DNA of 64,000 nt. It comes from Diadema setosum (lineage: Eukaryota; Echinodermata; Echinoidea; Diadematoida; Diadematidae). The DNA lies in NCBI RefSeq assembly GCF_964275005.1, contig NC_092685.1, positions 15,164,579-15,228,578 of the forward strand, read 5' to 3'. Made by a program: the position numbers and the translations under genes. A model generated the notes under the pieces. That model saw only the letters and a program-made list of their open reading frames with translations, searched no databases and had not been told where the DNA came from. Shown here one piece after another: positions 33,601 through 45,063 of the stretch (positions are counted from its first letter, which is position 1; every line of letters starts with the position of its first letter).

Positions 33601-36600
33601 GCATTAAGGCAATCTCAGTTGGTGCCGAAATTTCGTGAAGACCGGGTAGAAGAGTTTTTCCAGCACTTTGAAAAAGTGGCTGTGAGTTTAGAATGGCCCA
33701 AGGAAGTGTGGCCGACATTGATACAGAGCTCGCTGGTAGGGAAGGCCCAAGAGGTCTATGCGTCTCTCACTATCCAAGAGTGTTCTGACTATGAGAATTT
33801 GAAGAGTTCCGTGTTAAGGGCGTACGAGTTGGTGCCGGAAGCCCACAGGCAACTGTTTCGGAATTATAGGAGAAGGGATGATCAGACATTCGTTGATTTT
33901 GTGCAACACAAGCAGACCCATTTTGAACACTGGTTAAGGTCGTCTGGTGTTGATGATTTCCACAAACTGAAAGAGTTGGTATTGTTAGAGGAGGTGAAGA
34001 GGTGTGTTCAGCCAGATCAGCGGCAGTACCTGGAGGAAAGGGAAGTGAATGGTGCCAGGAGAGCTGCTGTCCTCCTTGATGAGTATGTGCTTACCCACAA
34101 GGGTACTTTCAAACTTTCTTCAAGCAAGAAAGGAGGCCAGGGTGTGCCAAGAAGAGGAGCTGTTGCTCCAAGCATTCCCAAGCCCGATCTTGATCAAAAG
34201 CCGAACAAGGCTTGCTTCTTTTGCAAGAAGGACGGACATGTGATGTCAGCTTGCTGGAAGTTGAAGAAGAAGCGAGAAAAAGAGGGGATTAGCAACCCCA
34301 AAGCATTGCCAGATGCTTTTGCTATCACTCGCACAGAGCATCTGCCATCGTTTGAACGGGTGGCAGAGAATTACAAACCTTTCATATCTTCAGGGTATGT
34401 TAGTTTGACGCCTGATAGTGAGCAGGTTCAGGTTCACATTTTGAGGGATACAGGAGCATCACAGAGTCTCCTGTGTGCAAATACATTGCCATTTTCGGTT
34501 GAATCTTCTGTGGATTCAGAAGTGTTTGTGAGGGGAGTTGAAGGTGGGAGTGTCCGAGTGCCTCTTCATAATATCGAATTGAAGAGCGATCTTGTCAGTG
34601 GCTCAGTTGTAGTAGGTATTTTGCCTACATTGCCAGTCGAAGGTGTCACCTTATTGCTCGGCAATGATATCGCTGGAGAGAAGGTTTTGCCTCACTTTCT
34701 CCCAAGTAAGACACCCGTGGTTGACGAAGCCACAGAGAAATTGGTTCAGGATATGCCTGATGTGTTTCCCTCATGTGCTGTTACCAGGAATGGAGCGGAA
34801 CATTTGATTGTCATGATGTGGTGATTGGGTTGAGTCGTGACAGAAACAAGTCTCACGTTTTTCGATGCTGCTATTTGTCATTCCCGTGAGTCACTCTTCA
34901 CTGTGTTTTTGTTTTTGTTTTTTTGTTACCTCCGCCAAGGGGGGAGGTTATGTTTTCGTTACCGTTGGTTTGTTCGTTAGTTAGTTCGTTAGTTCGTTTG
35001 TCCGTGTGCAAAATAACTCAAAAGGTAGTAACGGATTGGGATGAAACTTGCAGGAAAGGTTGAGAATAATTTTTTGGGAATTTATGAAGGATTTTTGATA
35101 TTATGGCAGGTAGGGTCAATGAACTTGGGAGTTCAGACTGCGCGTATTTGAGGTTTGCATGCGCGCACTAAAGTGCGTGCTCTAGTTTCTGTTAGGGCAA
35201 GGCGCGCCGTGCAGCTGACGGTTTATGACGTAACAAAGGCTTCTATATTGGGAAATCAGGCGACTTTCAAGTACAGGTACGTATGGGTGGAAATCACTGA
35301 TATGGAAGAACAAGATCAGTGGTGAAAATGAGCTGCATGCTTGGCGGAGGTCTGCGCTCTCAGAGTGCTTCTCAGTCAGACCGCAACGCTGCTGTAAATG
35401 AGCTCAAATCAAAAATTTATCGTACGCGCAGGTTTTTGCGCATGTCCTTCTCAGCACCCGAGATTTTGCGAGATAATTCAGAGACAAAGTGCATGGTCTA
35501 CGAGATTCACTTATTGACGACATGAAGATCTACTATCCTTGACTAATTGACATGGTTTGTGAATATTTGAAATAAATCACACCTTTTGATGCTTACATTA
35601 TACAAAATGAGCTTATGATACCATTATTCACATCTCTGCATTATATCGATATTTTCCAAACGACCCTGAGACAAATTAGAACAAGGCTTTCTATTTATTG
35701 CCAACCCGACCCGTTCATAGGTTGAATCAACACATGAATGATGGTCAACGTTTTAGATATACTTGTTATAATAGCACAGTAAGAACTGAATTGGTCCATC
35801 GCTTAGAAACCAACGAAAATTGAAATTCTCGTCGAGTAAAAATCATAGTGTGGCAATTTGAGATACATGAATGATCATGCGCTCCTAAGGTATCATTAGA
35901 TAAATTACTCAGCGATGTATACAGTGGATTAATAAGGAATAATTATTCTAATACCAAATAGAGAACCCCAAAGAACTCATATGCGCAAACTTAGTGCTAG
36001 ATCTTTTATTATTGATTTGTATCGCTGCTCTATCTAGTTGTGCAAACAAAGTTCAAGACAAAGTTGAGCTGTCGATCAGAGTGGAGTGTTGTTCTTGTTG
36101 TTTACGTGGAGATCTTGTCGCAGCTGCAGTTGCCTGAACCTGAGCGCGTATACATACATTGTGCGCGCGCACACACACACACACCATAGGGTCCTACACT
36201 GTCATCTACACACAGTGTATTACTGTTATGTAGAGTACACGTTTACTGTCATTCCGTGAGGTTCGTTCAACTCTCCACTCAGAGGGAATTAACCAATCAG
36301 AAACGCGTATTCGCGGCAAACTGAAATCTCGTCAAAAATTAACTGTACAACGCAATGATTTATTCGCCAACCTGACCCGTTCATAGGATCAGTCCACATA
36401 AAATCATTATGTTTTCATAGAATGATATTTCCTCTTTCATTTTATACCTCTTCCATTTTGGTCCACCTTAATTTCGTTGGTCTAGTGTACCCCTTAAGAA
36501 AAATGAAAAATATGCAAATTTTGTGTTTTATAATTTCCTTGTTCAGTATATTTTATATGTCATAACCTTTTAAGTGGTCGAATTTCATCAAAGTACAACT

Positions 36601-39600
36601 CTTCAGCTTTTCATCGATGTATAAATCATGAAGATTGATAGTGTCGTTTAGATTTACAGAGACTCTAAAAATGTGGTCTCCCAGCTCATTACGTATTCAT
36701 GTCCGCGAGGTCCATGCATACGCGTACGATAAATGCGAAGGCTTTTCAGGACGTTGCGGTCTGACTGTTCTGTAGTTACCTCCGCCAAGGGAGGAGGTTA
36801 TGTTTTCGTTACCGTTGGTTTGTTTGTTAGTTAGTTTGTTTGTCCGTGTGCAAAATAACTCTAAAAGTAGTTAACGGATTGGGATGAAACTTGCAGGAAA
36901 GGTTTAGAATGACACAAGTAACAAACTATTAACTTTCGGTAGTAATCCAAGAATTTTGGGGGAATTCATGCAGAATTTTGATATTTTGGCAGGTATAGGG
37001 TCAATGAACTTGGGAATTCAGGCAGCGCGTATTTGAGGTTTGCATGCGCGCACTAAAGTGCGTGCTCTAGTTTCTGCTGGGGAGAGACGCGCCGCGCATC
37101 TAAGGGTTTATGACGTAACAAAGGCTTCTATATTGGGAAATTCAGTGGGTGAAAATCTGCTTGGCGGAGGTCTGCGCTCTCGGAGTGCTTTTCTAGTTTG
37201 TTAAAAAATGAAAATGAGCTGCATGCTTGGCGGAGGTCTGCGATCTCAGAGTGCTTCTCTAGTTACCTCCGCCAAGGAAGGAGGTTATGTTTTCGTTACC
37301 GTTGATTTGTTCGTTAGTTCGTTCGTTTGTCCGTGTGCAAAATAACTCTAAAAGTAGTAAATGGATTGGGATGAAACTTGCAGGAAAGGTTGAGAATGAC
37401 ACGAGTAACAAACGATTAGATTTTGGTAGTGATCCGAGAATTTTGGGGGAATTTATGAAGAATTTTGATATTTTGGCAGGTATAGGGTCAATGAACTTGG
37501 AAATTCAGGCAGCGCGTATTTGAGGTTTGCATACGCGCACTAAAGTGCGTGCCAAAGATAGTAGAGATATAAGATACGAAGGCGCGCGATAAAGATGGAC
37601 ACAAAATGGCTACCCTACATGACGATACAAAAGAGAGCTAAGTACAAACTCAGTACACCTAGGAACATCATTCATTTCGAAAGGTAGTGGTATTTTTATT
37701 ATCTTAAAAAGATTTAAAAATTATAGTCGTAGCTTTTTTTCGATTAAGGGGATTACTTTGAAGAACGAGATTTTAGAGTAATAAGGATTATTTCGTGGAG
37801 GTAAAAATTTGGCAACAACATGATCTCACAATCAAAGACACTTGATAAACAACAACATCTTCAAAGACAGCGCGTCTCAGGCAAAGACACACATCACCCT
37901 TGCACATCACCTGAAGCCGCTGCTGCTGTTAATCAAGCGTCAAGGCAGCGCGTCTCAGGTGATGTGCGTAATACGCTTGAGGACCGCGCGCTGTCCATTT
38001 GTTTTCTACAGGATTAGCGCGCACTTTCGTGTCTTATTAGTTAAGCGTCTTTGGTGCGTGCTCTAGTTTCTGCTGGGGAGAGACGCGCCGCGCATCTAAG
38101 GGTTTATGACGTAACAAAGGCTTCTATATTGGGAAATTCAGTGGGTGAAAATCTGCTTGGCGGAGGTCTGCGCTCTCGGAGTGCTTTTCTAGTTTGTTAG
38201 TTCGTTCGTTAGTTACTAGTAGTTCGTTAGTTCGTTCGTTTGTCCGTGTGTAAAATAACTAAAAAAGTAGTTCACGGATTTTGATGAAACTTGCAGGAAA
38301 GGTTGAGAATGACACAAGCAACAAACGATTAACTTTTGGTAGTGATCCGATAATGTTTTGGGAATTTATGAAGGATTTTTGATATTTTGGCAGGTACATG
38401 TACACTCTTAGAAAAAAAGGTTCTTTCGAGCACCATTAAATGGTTCTCAGCACTGTCACAATAGCGACACCCTTTTAGGTGCTCGTGAGAACCTTTTTTA
38501 AATGGTGCTTGTCGGCACCTTTTGCAAAAGGTGCCCATTAGAACCTTTTTCCCGATGAAATGGTGCTCGTCAGTACCATTTAAAAGGTGCCCATGGGCAC
38601 CTTTTTGACTAAAGATGGGCACCTTTTTGACTCTTTTCAAAAGGTGCTCATGGGAACCATTTCATTGGAAAAGGTTCTAATGGGCACCAATGTTAAAAGG
38701 TGCTGACAGGCACCATTTAAAAAAGGTTCTCACAGGCTCCAAAAAAGGTGTCGCTATTGTGACAGTGCTGAGAACCATTTAATGGTGCTCAAAAGAACCT
38801 TTTTATTTTTTCTTAGAATGTAGTATGTGAATTGATGTCTGTGTATTTTTGGTGTGTTTCACATGTAGTGCTGGTAAGGTGCTTCATTGGCACCATTCTT
38901 AAAGGTACATTACCTATCTGCATTGAAAATGTGCATCACAAACTCATTTGAAATGAAATGAATTCATCTGAATTTCATCTCATCAGTCAAACATACGTTC
39001 AAAACATGTATATTAGCAATACATTAGCATGTCACACATTATCATTGACACTGGAAAAAAAAAAAGAGCAAGGATAACACACCCATGCACACAGAGTTTA
39101 ACAAGCATGAATACATGTGCATGACATTCACCAATATTTTTTCATGAAACATTACTCAATAACTGAAAACCATAGAAATTTGCTCTTTCACAAATTCGCA
39201 AAAATGTATTTATTCACCTTCACTTTTACAATCTAAAGGTGAGGTTTGTATTTGTCATGTTATAATCAGTCAAATATTCTTAACAAAATATTTTCATTTG
39301 TTCACTATTACAATTCTTTTTCCACAATATTTGTCATTTGTGTACCGAGCAGTTCTTGAAATACCATCACACATCTCTGTACAGATGATATGAAATAGCA
39401 AGAGGTGCATCAGGCTTTTGAAATACATAACAAAATTTCTAATTCTCTGTGAAATGATTCCTGCATGGATGAGATACAGTAATTGTGTCAGTCTCAAGAA
39501 AGGCAAAGGTCAAGTACATTACTTAAGTAGTATGAGGAACTTTTTCCACATATTTGCTAGTTTGTTCGGTGTTGGTTTTTTTTTTAAGCATATTTGTCCT

Positions 39601-42600
39601 AAAAGCAACTACAAAGGGCAGGAAAACAATTCCATTAAACAGGACCTTTGGCATTGTCACAGAAAACATACATTATATTGCAGGTATGATACTTGGGATA
39701 GGATAAGCTTTACACTTCTTCACTTCACTTCACATTCATAACGTCGAGTATTTGAATTAGCTTATCTTTGTTTGTATACGAGTGACCTTTTTTGTTGTTG
39801 TTGTTCTGCAATTTGAAAGCACCATAGACACATCTATACAACTGCAAACACAAGAAGAGTATCAATTCAGGTTAATCTTGACTTCTGACAATTTACAGCA
39901 TGTCCTACGAAAACACACATAAAAAAAAAACAAGAAAAAAAGAGAAAAGAACACATTGTTTTATAATGTGAAGGATAATAAGAATCCCAAGGGGAAAAGA
40001 GCTAGGATACGACACCCACACAGTTTCACAAGCATGAATGAACAAAATTCCTCAACCATGATCTAAAATATGTAACATTGGGAATCAATAAAAATTTACA
40101 CTTTTTTTAAAAGCAGAGCAACAAATTCATTAGAGTAAACTATATATGATGCAGGCCTAAAGCTGAGGTTTGAATTTGCTGTTCTATAACCTGCCTATGA
40201 CAATAATATGTTGTTAGCATTTTTCATTTTGTTCACCAAATTTGCCAACAGTCTTTTAAACACCACCACCACGTACATGCACATTTTGTATTTCTGCAAA
40301 AGCAATATAAACTGGTGACAAGAGGTGCATCAGTGCTTTGAAATAAATTACATAATCTTCAATTGTCTACCCAATACGTAATTCCTGCGTGGGTATAAAT
40401 GCAATAAGTTTTACCAGTCTAGGTGCAAACTTTAAAAGTGTGCAGAAATCGACCACACAATGACAGGAGAAGTATAAAGAACATTTTCCGTTTGTGCTTT
40501 TAAAGTTTAGAACTATGAATGACTCCACTTCTCAGATTGGCATGTAGTCTGATCTCGGTACGTCTACCCTCCCCCCCCCCCCCCACCCCCACCCCCAATA
40601 CAGTTGATTCAAAGCTGTTAAATGCAAATCATAGTGAAACATTATCACTGGTACATTGTAAGTTCAAAATACATGTACTGTATTGGAATCATAACAAAAC
40701 ATATGTGACCCTCCATCACACAAACCAACAAAAAGTCGCCTGACATGAATATTTGGTTGACGGCAGATTCTGAAAGAGCAGCTATAAAATGTACACTATA
40801 AGTCAATGCAAAGGGACTTACCTACCCTATCTACATATTTCTCAAAGGTTTTCTCTGGCAGCATCAGTGTTTTTTCTTTGACTCAGCTCATTCTTGGCTA
40901 GCGTAGGTTTCTGGTCGATGCTGTCAATGGGCTATCGGGCTAAAATTGTCATTCTGATCGATGTATTCTGTTGGTCACCCAGATCATTCTTGACTAGCCC
41001 AGGGTTCTGTTTGATGCTGTCAACGGGCTATCACGGGCTGTCATTCTGATCGATGTATCGTCTTAGCCACACAGCTCATTCTCGACTAGCCAAGGGTTCT
41101 GGCTGATGCTGTAAATGGGCTATCCCGGGCTCTTATTCTGATCGATGAATTCTTGTGGCCGCCCAGCTCATTCTTGGCTAGTGTTAAGCCTGCGACGGTT
41201 CTGGCCTATGTTGTCAACGGTCTGTCACGGGCTGTCTCTCTGATCAATGTAGAGTCTACCTTTTTCCCTAACCGCACCAGCGACCCAAACACGTACGTTC
41301 TGCTTCATCGTCCCGGCCGGAGTTACTTGTTCCCTGGTTTCTGTGCATGTTGGTGTGTCCACTTCCCTGACATATGAATTGAAAGAAACAATAGACCTAC
41401 ACCGCGTTAATAAAACAAAGTCATTGCTATAATTCGATAAACAGAACACGGCATTTCATGACGTGACTCCTTACTTAGAACAAGCCTGAAAACACACTGA
41501 AGAGATTTTGACCTACCAAGTTAGGCCTACTGGGCTGTAGACAGACCTCTATTTATGGCTCTATTAAACGTTAACAATGACAGTTATAACTTACCGTATA
41601 GAACAAAAGTTATTGCATGTACCGGTAGACCTTACCATGTTACCCCGGGGCGCTCCTTGTACACAGTTATCTTTGCGTTCGGCATTCGGGCTGTGTTTCG
41701 GAGTTAGTAACGTTAGACTCTATTTTTAATAGGCATAAACGTACATGCAGGCCTAACTGCGACCAGCCCCAACAGTGTGTAACTGTGTACACGGAGCGTC
41801 CCGGGGTTATATAATGCAGGCCTAGCTAAGTAACTTAGCCCGGCCCAGTCGCTGTAAAAACGTGACAGCCATGCTCCGGCCCCGCACGGCGTCTGTTCGG
41901 GCTAGCCCATGGGCCATTGCTATGCCAAATTTCTAATTGTAAAGTGTTAGGCCTAACATGTTATTGTTAGATCTGGATGTACTGTACCTGGTAAACATTA
42001 CACAAGATAGCAGCTTGGATCAAATTAGATCTAACATTAACGTTAGGATCTAGATATAGCTAACCGTTCACTGACTGAAAACGAAAACTGAGTGATGAAT
42101 CTAACTTGATTTTGTACCAACGAATGTCATCTAAAAATGAGATAAAACCACATTAAAACTAAAAATCTTACCTATATTCTCCTAAATTGTGATGACTGCC
42201 ATGGCGAAAATGGAATTGACAGTGACACGTTTCCAGTCCACTTCAGACAAAATTAATGTCTAAACGTAGCCGGGTGCCGTTCGTTATATGGGTGTGATAC
42301 TGGTGATGTATGTCCACAGCCGTCTGCAGCTTGCTGCGTCAGCTGCATGCATGGTATTGTATTGGTACTCTCCTCTTTCTGCCGCTGTGGTGGTAGGTTT
42401 GCATAGGCGCGCAGCAGGCAGGCAGCACAGGGCTACATATAGCCGCGGCGCGTGCCGCGGCGGTTACATAGTCCTACAGTGCAGTACTAGTATGTGTACG
42501 TGTACGCGTACGCATATCTGATCGAGCGCTAAAATTGGATCGTGGCAGCTGTCAGTTGGCACGCAGCCAAGAGAAGTCATTAGTCTACGATAAAAACAAT

Positions 42601-45021
42601 TTTATGTACTTTTTATTATCAAAGCAGTAGAAACACATACAATATTTTTGTACCAATACCACAGTTTTGGTGATTCTTACATCTGGCATTCGAATATACA
42701 GCAAGGGGAAAAATGAAAGTGGACCTAAAGATATTGTTTGACCTGCAAGAGTACCACAAATAACACTCGGGGACTGGGTCGCATACTAGCAAATGGTGAC
42801 GAACGGAACCATTTCGATTGGGAACCATTTATAGGTGCTCATCGGAACCATTTTGCGAGAACCATCTGATGAGAACCATTTTGGAGCCGACGAGAACCAT
42901 TTGAGAACCTTTTTTTCTTAGAGTGTAGGGTCACTGAACTTGGGAGTTCAGGCTGCGCGTACTTGAGGTTTGCATGAGGTTTGATGAGTCTGAGAATTGA
43001 TCTTAATATACGCTAGCCTCTTCGTCGTGGACGGAATGGATGTGATTGATGTAATACAAATTCATTCTGTAGATTTTTGTACTTTTTAACGGAATCAATG
43101 GAATCAATTTTAAAAACCGATGTTAAAATCTTTAAAGACTGTATGATAAATGAAATAAGTTAAATTTAGCACCATCAAATAGTGTAGCTATGTGCTATCT
43201 AAAGAAGCAATAAATTACTTTGGCTGCAACTCTTTATAGCACTTAAAGACACAAGACCAAATACGCTGTATGCTAAAAACTGAATTGCTTACAAAACTGA
43301 TAGATAAAAAAAAACAACAACAACAGGAGAAGAGAATATAGGGTAAATGAAATATCAAACATCAAGCTACATGGATATGCACATTTCAGGTGTAACAAGA
43401 AGAAGATTGTCATCATATTTTTCTACAATGTTTTGATGATAACAATGTTCAGTGCCAACTGAATTTTTGCAGGAAGCAGCGACGCCAAGACGGAAAAAGA
43501 CCTGGTCAAATGTCTCAAAAACAACTACGGAGCACTATCTGTATTACCTGTGAGAAATCATACCCAAACAGTTACCGTACTCTTCAGAATGCTGGTATAT
43601 GAACTCATAGACTTTGTAAGTATATCATGACGTATAATTATTATCATCCAAGAAGGTGACACTCGCCTATCCTTTGTTAAAAAAAAAAATGAAAGGGGCA
43701 GACTATAGGAAGAAGACAAAGAAAACAAATTGCGGCGATAAGAACATGATAGCGCCCGTTTGACAAAACAGAATAACTGGAGTCGAAAGGGGCCTGAGCT
43801 TTTGATCTTAGCAGAATCTCCGTCAGAGGCAAAATGACTGTCATTTACTCCACTGGATCGCTACTATTGGATGAGGCAGTCTCCAGCAGTTTTTCTTTCT
43901 AAAATATGCTGAGGTAGATATGAAGTAATTAGCTTGGACAGCACCAATATTGAATCTTCTTCACTGTTGGTTTTACCTTCAAGAGGAAACACATTTCTTT
44001 GTCCTTTTCCTTATGAAGTCTCCTTAAGATAAACGGTATTTAAGGATTAAAAATAAGCAGCCATCAAAGACATAATCTCACCACGTGACCCACAAAATAG
44101 ACCCAAAACTCAATCAAAAACTTTGAGACCTAATGCTTTATCTTATCATAAGGAGAATATTCCTCACAAGCATTGCTTTTCATACTTTCCTTTGTTCCAC
44201 CTTCTTTCTCATTGGCTCTTGCTGTGTAATGAATTGTTTTTATCGTTATGCAAGCTGGTATTATACCCTGTCCTACTATTAATGCTCTTATCTATATTAG
44301 TGTGTTATATTTTGTTGTGGAGCAAAACAAATAAAAGAATGAAACGAAAGAAACAAATTAGTTCCCGTAGATTATATTGGAAGGTTAGGATTCCTCGCTG
44401 ACGCTAATATGTTGATTAAAATGTTCTATTTTTCTAACAAAGATCTCAAGCCAATTCTGTTGAGTATTCTGTATTTTTCTATATTACCGTTGGCTGAGAA
44501 TAACTAAGATCAGAAAGGGGAAAGAAATCCCAAACCACCTTCACTGTGTGCTCATCACTGCTTTAAACAATGTGTTTAAATGACATTAGTCTAGAGCGAC
44601 AAATTTGAGTTATGTTTCACATTCGAAACGTGAAAGTATACCAGTCACTGTAAAATATGCTAATCTGTAATGTCGATATCAGTAATTAAGGTTTTTACAA
44701 CCTCACGATAAGCCTGCAAGTTATACAATTTCATTGAGGAATGAGATCAACAAAATCTTTAATGTGAAAATCAAGAAATCAGGGAATGTCTTATAAAAAC
44801 AGCTTTGGGCTCAATCTTTCCATCTCTTTACTAACAGTTTTGTGGTTCGTAACAATTCCCTTAGATCTCGGCCTACTGGTCGTTTGTTAACTTTTCAAAA
44901 TATTTCTGTGGCTTTCATTTCGTTGCCTAACAGGACCAAACTCAGCAAAAGATAAATATCCGTTCAAATATGAGAATGGTGAGTTAAATTCCTTTTCCTT
45001 GCGTAAACATGACCCAAACAG

Positions 45022-45063
<42 letters not shown>

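Larger units (their letters stand above)
32088..34842 (+). mobile_element. broken Gypsy-type (Metaviridae) LTR retroelement fossil
   Basis: A 59-bp sequence, beginning CCAGGAATGGAGCGG and ending GAGTCGTGACA, is present in identical form at 32088-32146 and at 34784-34842 in direct orientation. It is read as the 3' end of the terminal repeat. An AATAAA at about 31989 fits a repeat that extends further left, but its start is not clear. A possible tRNA primer site (TTGGGACCTTGTCCGGG) follows the first copy. A leader with repeats and one gag-protease frame lie inside. Reverse transcriptase, RNase H and integrase are not seen, so the element is broken and cannot move by itself. Identity of the two end copies over this short length suggests a fairly young insertion. 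No target duplication was established. Confidence 0.75.
38403..42925. mobile_element. 4.5-kb unit with CACTCTTAGAAAAAAAGGTTCT ends, TA duplication
   Basis: The left end CACTCTTAGAAAAAAAGGTT and the right end AACCTTTTTTTCTTAGAGTG are inverted, and TA flanks both sides (38401-38402, 42926-42927). Copy D of the ACCTCCGCC element is interrupted precisely here, showing that the whole 4.5 kb was inserted. The left 418 bp (38403-38820) is by itself a palindromic MITE ending CTTAGAATG-TA. The right 140 bp is a related MITE fragment. So the unit is either one large element or a composite of DNA between two MITEs. TA duplication fits the Tc1/mariner group, but no transposase is seen. Confidence 0.7.
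29545..43472. other. intron 1 of channel gene 2, a transposon graveyard
   Basis: This 13.9-kb intron contains AT, ATT and GT microsatellites (29836-29862, 30583-30660, 30766-30800), the Gypsy fossil, the array at 34927, the two nested insertions (35373-36767 and 38403-42925), and a featureless remainder at 30820-31900 and 42980-43450. No host exon was found in it. Confidence 0.7.

Noticed and set aside
37820-38017. Possible CRISPR-like or ordered repeat around CAGCGCGTCTCAGG
   Set aside because: Only two direct copies and a few inverted words; this is an insert in a transposable-element array in an animal genome.
42288-42521. 77-codon frame in the CpG-rich patch
   Set aside because: Composition-driven; no motif, no intron signals, low-complexity Arg/Cys/Thr tail.
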